Shown: one piece after another, positions 1 through 5,679 of the stretch
Layout: each line of letters starts with the position of its first letter
How positions within the stretch are numbered: the stretch's first letter is position 1
From: Eubacteriales bacterium
GTDB taxonomy: Bacteria; Bacillota; Clostridia; Lachnospirales; Lachnospiraceae
Reading direction: 5' to 3'
Assembly (NCBI GenBank): GCA_030536565.1
Contig: JAUNPT010000140.1
Coordinates: 1-5,679, forward strand
DNA length: 5,679 nt
Made by a program: the position numbers and the translations under genes
Notes under the pieces: model-generated
What the model saw: only the letters and a program-made list of their open reading frames with translations
What the model was told of the DNA's origin: nothing
The model's database searches: none

Positions 1-85
1 TATGATTAAATCTGCCAAGCCAGTATCCTGCCTGGATAACACTTCCAACTAAATATCCAGTAACTAAGCATATTATGCGTTCCAT
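1..85 (-). CDS. plsY: Glycerol-3-phosphate acyltransferase PlsY, N-terminal fragment
   Basis: Translating the minus strand from the ATG at 85-83 gives 28 residues (MERIICLVTGYLVGSV, then IQAGYWLGRFNH) with no stop before the window edge. The start matches the PlsY pattern: a first membrane helix of the form GYLxGS, then GYxxG, just before the DIRxxGSGN glycine-rich motif, which would lie outside the window. PlsY is an integral membrane enzyme that moves an acyl group from acyl-phosphate to glycerol-3-phosphate, the first step of phospholipid synthesis. The ATG is 2 nt past the der stop, and a GGAG-type ribosome binding site lies inside the last der codons (about 95-100), so translation is probably coupled to der. 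Der-plsY-gpsA is a common clostridial order, so gpsA is expected next. Confidence is limited because only about 28 of roughly 200 residues are visible. Confidence 0.72.
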   Translation of the reverse strand, partial: MERIICLVTGYLVGSVIQAGYWLGRFNH

Positions 86-87
86 TA

Positions 88-1413
88 TCAGTCCTTCTCC
101 TTACGTTCTCTATTTATAAATCTTATTGCAGTTCCTCTAAAGCCAAAAGATTCCCTGATTTTATTCTCAATATATCTTGTATATGAGAAATGCGTCAGTG
201 CCTTATCATTAACAAACATAACAAATGTAGGCGGTTTTACCGACACCTGTGTCATGTAATAAATACGAAGACGTTTTCCCTTATCAGATGGCGGCTGCTG
301 CATTGCAACGGCCTCTGTAAGAATTTCATTAAGAACACCTGTTGGAACACGAAGTGTCTGGCTTTCAATAATCTGGTCAATCAAATCATATATTTTATTA
401 AGTCTTTGTCCTGTTACAGCCGAAACAAAAAGAATTTCAGCATATGACATAAATGCGAGTGTCTTTTTTATGTCGTTAGTAAACTCATAAATTGTTTTAT
501 CGTTTTTTTCAATTGCATCCCACTTATTAACTGCTATAATAATTCCTTTTCCACGCTCATGTGCAATTCCTGCAATTTTTTCATCCTGCTCTGTGACACC
601 CTCTGTCGCATCAATAACTACTATAACAATATCCGCACGTTCGACAGCAGAAACTGTTCTGATAATACTGTATCTTTCCAGATCTTCCTTTATCTTACTC
701 TTACGTCTTAATCCTGCTGTATCTATAAATACGTATTCCCTGCCATTATATTTTACCGGGGAATCAACCGCATCTCTTGTTGTACCTGCAATATCAGATA
801 CAATTACCCTGTTGTTGCCAATAAGCTTATTAATAATTGAAGATTTGCCTGCATTTGGCTTACCGACAATGGCAATTTTAGGGCGTTCATCTTCTTCTGG
901 AGTGTCACTTCCCTCTGGAAAATGCTTAACAACTTCATCTAACATATCACCGAGGCCAAGCTTTGAAATTGCAGAGATTGGCACAGGGTCGCCAATTCCC
1001 AGATTATAAAACTCGTATACGTCAGCCATCATTTTATCAAAATGGTCTACCTTATTTACAACTAAGACAACCGGCTTATGTGAACGCCTAAGCATATCGG
1101 CTACCTTAGCATCTGAATCAACCAGCCCCTGTCTTACATCTACAAGAAATATAATCACATCTGCTGTTTCAATTGCTATTTCAGCCTGTTCACGCATCTG
1201 TGCAAGAATAATATCATTGGTCTCAGGCTCAATACCTCCTGTATCAATAAGTGTAAATGCGTGGTTAAGCCATGTTACCTCTGCATAAATTCTGTCCCTC
1301 GTTACACCTGGTGTATCCTTTACTATAGAAATCTGCTGACCTGCAAGGTCGTTAAACAATGTTGACTTACCAACATTAGGACGCCCTACAACAGCAACGA
1401 TTGGTTTTCCCAT
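88..1413 (-). CDS. der: Ribosome biogenesis GTPase Der (EngA)
   Basis: Der has two tandem GTPase domains and a C-terminal KH-like domain, and works in late assembly of the 50S ribosomal subunit. In the 441-residue product the first G domain shows GRPNVGKS (10-17), DTPGVTRD (33-40), DTGG (57-60) and NKVD (120-123). The second shows GKPNAGKS (184-191), AGTTRD (209-214), DTAG (231-234) and NKWD (297-300). The KH-like domain covers about 355-435 and ends in the typical GFRGTAIRF. Length is close to that of B. subtilis Der (436 aa), and all nucleotide-binding motifs are intact. The frame is open 10 codons further upstream (to 1443), but the ATG at 1413 is preferred: AGGAGG sits at 1423-1418 and the family normally starts MxKPxVAxVGRPN. 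plsY follows after 2 nt. A sigma-A-like promoter lies about 70-100 nt upstream. The gene diverges from the membrane-protein gene at 1609. Confidence 0.98.
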   Translation of the reverse strand: MGKPIVAVVGRPNVGKSTLFNDLAGQQISIVKDTPGVTRDRIYAEVTWLNHAFTLIDTGGIEPETNDIILAQMREQAEIAIETADVIIFLVDVRQGLVDSDAKVADMLRRSHKPVVLVVNKVDHFDKMMADVYEFYNLGIGDPVPISAISKLGLGDMLDEVVKHFPEGSDTPEEDERPKIAIVGKPNAGKSSIINKLIGNNRVIVSDIAGTTRDAVDSPVKYNGREYVFIDTAGLRRKSKIKEDLERYSIIRTVSAVERADIVIVVIDATEGVTEQDEKIAGIAHERGKGIIIAVNKWDAIEKNDKTIYEFTNDIKKTLAFMSYAEILFVSAVTGQRLNKIYDLIDQIIESQTLRVPTGVLNEILTEAVAMQQPPSDKGKRLRIYYMTQVSVKPPTFVMFVNDKALTHFSYTRYIENKIRESFGFRGTAIRFINRERKEKD

Positions 1414-1462
1414 ATTTCCTCCTGTTCTGCCAAGCAAAATCAAATTTAAGTTTATAAAAAAT

Positions 1463-1481
1463 TTATAGACATAATCTATAA
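1463..1481. repeat. Short inverted repeat at the der transcription start
   Basis: TTATAGA (1463-1469) and TCTATAA (1475-1481) form perfect 7-bp arms around a 5-nt centre. The repeat starts 2 nt after the proposed der -10 box and covers the likely transcription start. This is where an operator could sit, but it is AT-rich and could be chance. As an RNA hairpin it would be weak. Confidence 0.35.
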
Positions 1482-1482
1482 T

Positions 1483-1511
1483 ATAATATCAGTTAAATTG
1501 ATTTTTGTAAA
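1483..1511 (-). promoter_or_regulatory. Putative sigma-A promoter for der-plsY
   Basis: Read on the minus strand, TTTACA (1511-1506) and TATTAT (1488-1483) are separated by 17 nt and resemble the housekeeping -35 and -10 boxes. Transcription would start near 1476, giving a leader of about 60 nt before the der ATG. The surrounding DNA is AT-rich, so chance matches are possible, but the spacing and position suit a der promoter. Confidence 0.5.
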
Positions 1512-1526
1512 GTTCTATGATATCAT
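1498..1526 (+). promoter_or_regulatory. Putative sigma-A promoter for the membrane-anchored protein gene
   Basis: TTGATT (1498-1503) and TATCAT (1521-1526) are separated by 17 nt on the plus strand. Transcription would start near 1533 and leave a leader of about 75 nt. A second, poorer candidate is TTGAAC (1534-1539) with TATTTA (1558-1563) and an 18-nt spacer. The first candidate overlaps the proposed der promoter on the other strand, so the two promoters may compete for polymerase. Confidence 0.4.
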
Positions 1527-1594
1527 TCAAACATTGAACAGCTATAGACAAGTCCAGTATTTATCTATATTCTCATTTAGTTAACAATACATTC

Positions 1595-1600
1595 AGGAGG
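1595..1600 (+). promoter_or_regulatory. Ribosome binding site that fixes a GTG start
   Basis: A perfect AGGAGG lies 8 nt upstream of the GTG at 1609. No ATG in this frame has a comparable site; the first in-frame ATG (1648) would remove the basic start of the signal peptide. This supports GTG as the initiation codon. Confidence 0.8.
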
Positions 1601-1608
1601 AAATTTAC

Positions 1609-2436
1609 GTGCATATTTATAAAACACACCGCTTTTTAAAAAGAGCTATGGCAGTAATATCTGCTTCTGTATTAATAATCTCGACATCAGTAACTGCAAT
1701 GGCAGCTGATTCTACTTACAAATTTTCAGATATTGACTTGGAAGTAACTATTCCAGAGGAACTGATTTGTTTTACGCGCTCAACAACTAATAACAACGCC
1801 TATCTTGATAAAATCGGTGTTGATGATGCCGCCAGTCTCAGAGCGTCCATGCAGGCGGCAAATGTATATCTTGAGGCTGTGAACAAGGACATAACATATG
1901 AGTTAGTAGTTTCCAGCCAGCCAGCCTCAAAGGAGCTTCCTGACTTTAATAACACAGATTCACAACAGCTAAACAAACTGTTTAACGAATACATTGAGCG
2001 CTACAAGCATATTGAAGCTGATGCCTTTACAGAGGATATTACGGATTCAGAAATCACTCAGCACAACGGAGTGTACTATTTTCAGACAGATATTACAAAT
2101 ATTTCAAAGACTAAGGTTACTGTTTATTCCAGAAAATATTATACAGTTATGCAGGGCAATGTATATACCTTCTCTATCCAGTCTAAGACCAATCAGCTGG
2201 ACAATACAATGACAAAACAGCTTACAGAAATTGTCCAGTCTGCAAAATATGCTCCTGTAAGCAAATCAATTTTCGAAAATAATATTGTAACAGAGCTTCT
2301 TTCAAGTATTATTACACTTGGTCTGCCCATAGGTGCACTTGCACTTATTGCATATTTGCTTAACCGCACAAAAAAGAAATCAGCTAAACAGATTGCAGCT
2401 GAAGAAAAACGCTTAAAAGAAAACATGCGCCGCTAA
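1609..2436 (+). CDS. Secreted, membrane-anchored protein of unknown function
   Basis: I do not recognise a characterised family for this 275-residue protein. Residues 1-32 form a classical signal peptide: basic start (HRFLKR), hydrophobic core (about 14-29) and an AMA cleavage site before Ala33. Residues 33 to about 225 form an extracytoplasmic region that opens with a strand-like segment (KFSDIDLEVTIPEEL) and ends with YSRKYYTVMQGNVYTFSIQS and an amphipathic stretch. This layout recalls lipoprotein-like or PsbP-like sensor domains, but that is only a resemblance. About 229-251 is a single membrane helix, followed by a short, highly charged cytoplasmic tail (RTKKKSAKQ to the end). Topology is therefore N-out with a cytoplasmic C-terminus. 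It starts at GTG behind a perfect ribosome binding site, has its own promoter region and an intrinsic terminator, and so is probably monocistronic. Neighbours give no functional clue. Proteins with this layout are, to my knowledge, common hypotheticals in Lachnospiraceae. Confidence 0.9.
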   Translation: MHIYKTHRFLKRAMAVISASVLIISTSVTAMAADSTYKFSDIDLEVTIPEELICFTRSTTNNNAYLDKIGVDDAASLRASMQAANVYLEAVNKDITYELVVSSQPASKELPDFNNTDSQQLNKLFNEYIERYKHIEADAFTEDITDSEITQHNGVYYFQTDITNISKTKVTVYSRKYYTVMQGNVYTFSIQSKTNQLDNTMTKQLTEIVQSAKYAPVSKSIFENNIVTELLSSIITLGLPIGALALIAYLLNRTKKKSAKQIAAEEKRLKENMRR

Positions 2437-2453
2437 GCGCACTATGCAAAGGG

Positions 2454-2493
2454 AAAGGACTTCAGGTAAAATCACCACCTGAAGTCCTTTTTT
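2454..2493 (+). terminator. Strong intrinsic terminator, overlapping the facing gene
   Basis: AAAGGACTTCAGGT (2454-2467) pairs perfectly with ACCTGAAGTCCTTT (2477-2490) across a 9-nt loop, and the stem is followed by six T residues (2488-2493). It lies 17 nt after the stop of the plus-strand gene, so it ends that transcript. On the minus strand the same stem is followed only by TTTCCCTTT, so stopping of the facing transcript would be weaker. The right arm encodes the last residues of the alarmone synthetase (KKDFRW), and its stop codon lies in the loop. Confidence 0.9.
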
Positions 2494-3209
2494 ACTATGC
2501 CTTCCAAGCTGGTTTTATGTATATCATCTCTTATTTCCTGCATTCTGACATCTGTATCATAAATAGTTTCTGCACATTTTGTAAGCTCTTTTACAATTTC
2601 AGGCATAGCATCATTATCAAATTTCTTATAGTGCATCTGATGCTCTAAGCTGGCCCAGAAATTCATGGCAATGGTTCTTATCTGCACCTCTACCTTCATA
2701 TATTCTTTTCCAGAAGATAAGAATATAGGAATAATAATTACATAATGAAGACTTCTATAACCATTAGGTTTAGGGTTTTTAATATAGTCCTTTACTTCCA
2801 TGACCTCTACGTCGTCTTGTGATATAAGCATATTTGCCACTTCATATATATCACTTATAAAAGGGCATACCACTCTTATACCTGCAACATCGTTAAGATT
2901 ATTCATAATAGACAAAACTGAAATTTCATATCCCCTTCTATTAAGCTTTTCAATAATACTTGATGTGCTTTTGATTCTTGAACGAATACTGTCTATAGGA
3001 TTTCTCTGCCGCTTAGTTATAAATTCATCATTTAAGACCTCAAGCTTTGTCTGAACCTCACGTATTGCACAACGATACATAACCATAAGCTGCTTGTACT
3101 TAGGATTTGTCTCAAGGACCTCCCTTAAATGCTCACTATCCGTATCCAGTACTGGCTCCTTAATTTCCTCTTGCATAATTTCATACTTTTCTCTCATAAT
3201 ATTCCTCAT
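2472..3209 (-). CDS. Small alarmone synthetase, (p)ppGpp synthetase (RelA/SpoT domain; RelQ/YjbM-like)
   Basis: This 245-residue protein carries only the RelA/SpoT synthetase domain, with no hydrolase (HD), TGS or ACT domain. It should therefore transfer pyrophosphate from ATP to GDP or GTP to make (p)ppGpp in the cytoplasm. Visible motifs are SRIKSTSSIIEKLNRRG (77-93), NDVAGIRVVCPF (106-117, with the Mg-binding Asp at 107), DYIKNPKPNGYRSLH (141-155, substrate-binding Tyr at 151), and VEVQIRT (173-179, catalytic Glu at 174) followed by AMNFWASLEHQMHYK. All the expected catalytic positions are present. It is somewhat longer than B. subtilis YjbM (about 211 aa), with about 35 extra residues at the N-terminus. 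The ATG overlaps the PgeF stop as ATGA, and AAGGA lies upstream within pgeF. A second ATG at 3197 also has a nearby GAGGA, so the true start could be four codons later. RelQ and RelP types cannot be separated firmly by eye, so no symbol is given. Confidence 0.94.
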   Translation of the reverse strand: MRNIMREKYEIMQEEIKEPVLDTDSEHLREVLETNPKYKQLMVMYRCAIREVQTKLEVLNDEFITKRQRNPIDSIRSRIKSTSSIIEKLNRRGYEISVLSIMNNLNDVAGIRVVCPFISDIYEVANMLISQDDVEVMEVKDYIKNPKPNGYRSLHYVIIIPIFLSSGKEYMKVEVQIRTIAMNFWASLEHQMHYKKFDNDAMPEIVKELTKCAETIYDTDVRMQEIRDDIHKTSLEGIVKKDFRW

Positions 3210-4123
3210 TCCGATTCCTTAATCATAATAAATCCACATAAAACTCCCCGTTTTCCCTTAGATGCTCTATGTGAGTATAACAGTCTGGGATTACAGCAGG
3301 TACATATATCAGAAATCCCAATGTTTTTATCCAAAATCCCCTCATGTATCATATTAAAATAATTTGCCATCTGCAGGTTCAACAGGTATTTCCCGCCGCC
3401 TTTCGGTATTACAATTCTGTCAGTATCTTTTTTATATACATTATCAAACCAAACTGCAACATCCTCACTGACTTCATAGCAGCTTCTGCATATAGACGGC
3501 CCGATAAATGCACATACATTTTCAGGCTTTGTTCCAAATTCGTCTTTCATCAATTCAAGAGTTGATTTAGTTATATTGGATACCGTCCCACGCCAGCCTG
3601 AATGAGATGCCCCAATACATCTGTTTACCCTGTCAATAAAAAACAACGGAACACAGTCAGCATAGGCAGTGACAAGACACACGCCTGGCTCATTAGTCAC
3701 TAGTCCGTCAATATTATCAAAATCCCGTTCACGCACAACACCCATGCCGCAATGCTTTTTTCCAACACGCATCACATTAGTTGTATGGGTCTGTTTTGAA
3801 TAAACACATTTTTCAGGTGTTGTACCTATTGCCTTGGAAATTCTTTTGAAATTTTCTAAAACAAGTTCCGGGTTATCATCTCTGTTAAATGCAAGATTCA
3901 TACTTTCAAATATACCGCTGCTTACACCGCCTAATCTTGTAGAAAAACCATGCCTGATAAAATCAATATCTTCAAAAGTAGTAAATTTAATATATGGTAT
4001 ATGATTTTCGTCTTCGTTTATCTGTGTTGTATCAGCTAAACTGCCAGCTTTAATCCCATCATATATATGACGGTTATCTATATATTTAATAGATTTTAAT
4101 ATACTTATATCATTTTTATTCAC
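3206..4123 (-). CDS. pgeF: PgeF/YfiH-type laccase-domain protein (peptidoglycan editing factor; purine nucleoside phosphorylase-like)
   Basis: The product belongs to the multicopper polyphenol oxidase/DUF152 family (YfiH, YlmD, human LACC1). Members act on purine nucleosides, and E. coli PgeF also keeps wrong residues out of peptidoglycan precursors. Which job applies here is not decided by sequence. Numbered from the GTG, motifs are RHGFSTRLGGVS (57-68), SKQTH (His113), ADCVPL (Cys157) and HSGWRGT (His174), giving the family His-Cys-His zinc site; then IGPSIC...CYEV and a C-terminal CTCCNPRLLYSHR. About 50 residues precede the core. The frame also has an ATG six nt upstream (4129), but AAAAGGAG (4138-4131) is only 1 nt from that ATG and 7 nt from the GTG at 4123. 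GTG is therefore the better start (305 aa instead of 307). It lies about 26 nt after yraN, and its stop overlaps the synthetase start as ATGA. The protein has 12 cysteines, high for a cytoplasmic enzyme but plausible in an anaerobe. Confidence 0.95.
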   Translation of the reverse strand: MNKNDISILKSIKYIDNRHIYDGIKAGSLADTTQINEDENHIPYIKFTTFEDIDFIRHGFSTRLGGVSSGIFESMNLAFNRDDNPELVLENFKRISKAIGTTPEKCVYSKQTHTTNVMRVGKKHCGMGVVRERDFDNIDGLVTNEPGVCLVTAYADCVPLFFIDRVNRCIGASHSGWRGTVSNITKSTLELMKDEFGTKPENVCAFIGPSICRSCYEVSEDVAVWFDNVYKKDTDRIVIPKGGGKYLLNLQMANYFNMIHEGILDKNIGISDICTCCNPRLLYSHRASKGKRGVLCGFIMIKESE

Positions 4124-4149
4124 AAGCATTCTCCTTTTGTTCTAAGCCT

Positions 4150-4491
4150 TTAAAAGGCATCTGTTATATGGGTGATTTCTGTGCCATCAATCCCAATAAC
4201 ATCAAAGCGGCAGTTTACATTGTTTTGATGAAGCACTGCCGCCATATAATACATTGCCACCTGCCGGATTTTTTTCTGCTTAAATGCAGATACTGCCTCA
4301 ATAGAGACACCATAGCGGCTGCTGCTCCTAAACTTTACTTCAACAAAAATAATAGCATCATTATTTGAAGCAATTATGTCTATCTCACCTATTTTACAGC
4401 GGTAATTCATTTGAAGAACCGTATACCCATTTTCCCCCAAATAATCTGCAGCCATTCTCTCTTTTTCTGCCCCAAGCTTTCTTTTATTCAA
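4150..4491 (-). CDS. yraN: YraN family protein (UPF0102), endonuclease-like fold
   Basis: At 113 residues this is the usual length of the UPF0102/YraN family, which has a restriction-endonuclease/Holliday-resolvase-like fold. Its biological role is not established. The conserved pattern is complete: GAEKERMAADYLGENGYTVL (7-26), NYRCKIGEIDII (29-40), FVEVKFR (49-55) and RFDVIGI (95-101). Glu36, Asp38, Glu51 and Lys53 form the D-x(n)-ExK-type nuclease signature. The start is TTG at 4491-4489: AAGGGA (4506-4501) lies 9 nt upstream, the frame begins with the family-typical basic NKRKLG, and the next ATG (residue 13) would cut into the conserved first helix. It begins 6 nt after the FlhB-like gene, so the ribosome binding site lies in that gene's last codons. 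In many Firmicutes yraN is found close to rnhB, which fits this cluster. Confidence 0.94.
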   Translation of the reverse strand: MNKRKLGAEKERMAADYLGENGYTVLQMNYRCKIGEIDIIASNNDAIIFVEVKFRSSSRYGVSIEAVSAFKQKKIRQVAMYYMAAVLHQNNVNCRFDVIGIDGTEITHITDAF

Positions 4492-4497
4492 ATATAT

Positions 4498-4782
4498 CTA
4501 TCCCTTCATTTTCTTACGCATTTTATCACAATCATCAACAAATACAAGGATTTCTGCAACTACATTATATAATTCCGGAGGAATCATATCTCCAATTTCC
4601 AGCTTAGATAAGGTATTAGCAAGCTTACTGTCCTCATAGACGGGAACTTTTGCCTCCTTAGCCTTCTGGATTATTTTTTCAGCCACATACCCTTTACCGC
4701 TTGCAAGGATTTTTGGAGCTTCTTCTCCCGGAGTATATTCAAGGGCAACGGAAACCTTCTGCTTATTATTTTTTTCTTCCAT
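4498..4782 (-). CDS. FlhB-like protein: stand-alone FlhB/YscU C-terminal domain (YlqH-like)
   Basis: This 94-residue protein corresponds to the cytoplasmic C-terminal domain of the flagellar and type III export switch protein FlhB/YscU. Matching segments are VALEY (12-16), APKILASGKGYVAEKI (22-37), VPVYEDSKLANTL (46-58), EIGDMIPPELYNVVAEILVFV (62-82). It has no membrane helices and no NPTH self-cleavage motif; the protein begins just where the part after the cleavage site starts in full-length FlhB. It is therefore not a complete export-gate component. B. subtilis YlqH has the same form and also follows a FliK-like gene (YlqG); the function of that pair is not known to me. The ATG at 4782 is preceded by a GGTGG-type ribosome binding site that overlaps the stop codon of the upstream gene (12-nt gap), so the two are likely co-translated. 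Public annotation would probably read FlhB or EscU/YscU/HrcU family, which overstates the evidence. Confidence 0.92.
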   Translation of the reverse strand: MEEKNNKQKVSVALEYTPGEEAPKILASGKGYVAEKIIQKAKEAKVPVYEDSKLANTLSKLEIGDMIPPELYNVVAEILVFVDDCDKMRKKMKG

Positions 4783-4794
4783 GTTAACACCACC

Positions 4795-5679
4795 CTAAAC
4801 CCTTGAATCAAATATATATTGTTCAGATATTATTTTTGAGACATCATTTTCAATAAAATTCTTTTCAATATCAAATTTATCAATGCTTATATCTGTTATA
4901 TTCATTTCAAAATGAACTGAATATCCAAGCTTTTCCAGCCGCTCATTAAGGCTGTCAATATGTGAATAGACAAAATCAAGCATTTCCTCACTCTCAAGAC
5001 AGAAATTCGTAGAAACATTTTTTCCTGCAAGCTTAACATAAATGTCTATCGGGCCAAGATTTTCCATATCTAAATGTAACATTGCGCTTACTGAATCTGA
5101 ATTTTTATTTAGAGCCTTTTTGTTTGTAAATACATATAACTCACCATTACCTTCACTGTCAGAAAATTTTACAGGCATTTGAAAATATGTCATATTCTTA
5201 TTTAAATCATTCATAAAATCAATGCTTGCTTTGACCTGATTCATCTCTTTTAAAACGCCAGCTCCGGTTTCAAGCTTATTCAGGCTTTTTTCTGCCTCCT
5301 CCATAGTTTTTTTGATTCTGTTATAATATTCTGGAATCGCATTATTTTCCCTGATCTCCAATGGAAGCAGCTTCATTGTCTCATTAACTGCCTGATGGAT
5401 ACATTCCTTCATAATGTCAGAGCCAATCAGTTTTTCCAATAAATCCTTTCCAAGCTGGGAATTCTGTGCAGTTTCAAAAATATTGGAAATAAACTGTTTT
5501 ACTGTGATATTCCCTTCCTTAAGCTGATTAAATAAATCCTTTAAGGCTTCATTATCAGGCAGCCCGGCAAGCTCATCTGCCAGCTTATCAGTCACATCAG
5601 CTCCGATTAAATCAGTCAGCTGCATACTCTTTATCTGTGTACTGTCTGAATTATAAAGCAGATTAATAAACTCCTTTGC
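4795..5679 (-). CDS. FliK-like protein with hook-length-control C-terminal domain (YlqG-like), N-terminus cut by the window
   Basis: The first ATG in the window is at 5625, but the frame stays open for 18 more codons to the right edge, and no ribosome binding site precedes that ATG. The gene very likely starts outside. Of about 294 visible residues (numbered from the ATG), 1-145 are mostly acidic/amphipathic helix, including a likely coiled stretch around 100-145. About 150-245 resemble the FliK C-terminal (Flg_hook) domain: GELYVFTNKKAL, then VSAMLHLDMENLGPIDIYVKL (179-199), then KNVSTNFCLESEE and a helix SLNERLEKLGYSV. The C-terminus (YIFDSRV) resembles the FDVRA-type ending I recall from clostridial relatives. 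In flagella this domain contacts the FlhB C-terminal domain to switch export substrates; here the FlhB-like partner is the next gene. No flagellar gene is visible nearby, so a role outside the flagellum is plausible but unproven. Confidence 0.85.
   Translation of the reverse strand, partial: AKEFINLLYNSDSTQIKSMQLTDLIGADVTDKLADELAGLPDNEALKDLFNQLKEGNITVKQFISNIFETAQNSQLGKDLLEKLIGSDIMKECIHQAVNETMKLLPLEIRENNAIPEYYNRIKKTMEEAEKSLNKLETGAGVLKEMNQVKASIDFMNDLNKNMTYFQMPVKFSDSEGNGELYVFTNKKALNKNSDSVSAMLHLDMENLGPIDIYVKLAGKNVSTNFCLESEEMLDFVYSHIDSLNERLEKLGYSVHFEMNITDISIDKFDIEKNFIENDVSKIISEQYIFDSRV

Noticed and set aside
190..1009. Plus-strand open frames of 85 and 138 codons opposite der
   Set aside because: They are antisense to a fully conserved der gene, lack ribosome binding sites and show no domain-like sequence.
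1414..1608. A riboswitch or structured RNA in the divergent intergenic region
   Set aside because: Only short AT-rich repeats are present; I see no conserved core of a known riboswitch and no terminator-like stem.
1800..2426. Open frames of 64-77 codons overlapping the membrane-anchored protein gene
   Set aside because: Low-complexity translations with no ribosome binding site, fully inside a better-supported gene.
2472..3209. Toxic small alarmone synthetase of a toxin-antitoxin or phage-defence pair
   Set aside because: There is no adjacent antitoxin-like small gene; the synthetase sits at the end of a housekeeping cluster and looks like the ordinary RelQ/YjbM type.
2800..3565. Plus-strand open frames opposite the synthetase and pgeF
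   Set aside because: Shadows of strongly conserved genes; translations look random and have no start signals.
4146..4158. Palindrome GCCTTT-A-AAAGGC at the yraN stop as a possible terminator
   Set aside because: With a one-base centre it cannot form a stable hairpin, and no T-tract follows on the minus strand; the next gene starts within about 26 nt.
4168..4607. Plus-strand open frames opposite yraN and the FlhB-like gene
   Set aside because: The opposite strand carries conserved family motifs throughout; these frames have none.
4498..5679. A flagellar or type III secretion locus
   Set aside because: Only soluble FliK-like and FlhB-C-terminal-like domains are present; the FlhB membrane part and NPTH site are missing and no other export gene is visible.

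Overview
The window looks like chromosomal core sequence from a low-GC Gram-positive of the class Clostridia, most likely a Lachnospiraceae-type gut anaerobe. This rests on A/T-rich codon use, strong AGGAGG-type ribosome binding sites, mixed ATG/GTG/TTG starts, and the style and order of the proteins. No mobile element, CRISPR array, tRNA or rRNA is visible.

There are three transcription blocks. (1) Positions 1-1413, minus strand: der (EngA, a double GTPase for 50S ribosome assembly), followed 2 nt later by the first 28 codons of plsY (acyl-phosphate:glycerol-3-phosphate acyltransferase), which runs off the left edge. A good sigma-A-like promoter lies upstream of der. (2) Positions 1609-2436, plus strand: one gene for an unrecognised protein with a signal peptide, an extracytoplasmic domain and one C-terminal membrane anchor. 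It diverges from der and ends at a strong intrinsic terminator. (3) Positions 5679-2472, minus strand: a tight five-gene cluster. In order of transcription it holds a FliK-like protein (cut by the right edge), a stand-alone FlhB C-terminal-domain protein, YraN, a PgeF/YfiH laccase-domain protein, and a small alarmone synthetase. Junctions are 12, 6 and about 20-26 nt, then a 4-nt ATGA overlap, so it is probably one transcript whose promoter is outside the window.

The FliK-like/FlhB-like pair resembles the ylqG-ylqH pair next to rnhB in Bacillus subtilis, and is probably not part of a flagellar operon here. The pair keeps the two domains that touch each other in the flagellar export switch, but it lacks the membrane part and the NPTH self-cleavage site. 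The rest of the cluster joins a YraN nuclease-fold protein, a peptidoglycan-editing or purine-nucleoside enzyme, and a (p)ppGpp synthetase. The PgeF-synthetase overlap suggests their production is coupled.

Nothing in the window amounts to a clearly new system. The best leads are the stripped-down FliK/FlhB pair, the alarmone synthetase coupled to PgeF, the orphan membrane-anchored protein, and a terminator that doubles as the 3' end of the facing gene.
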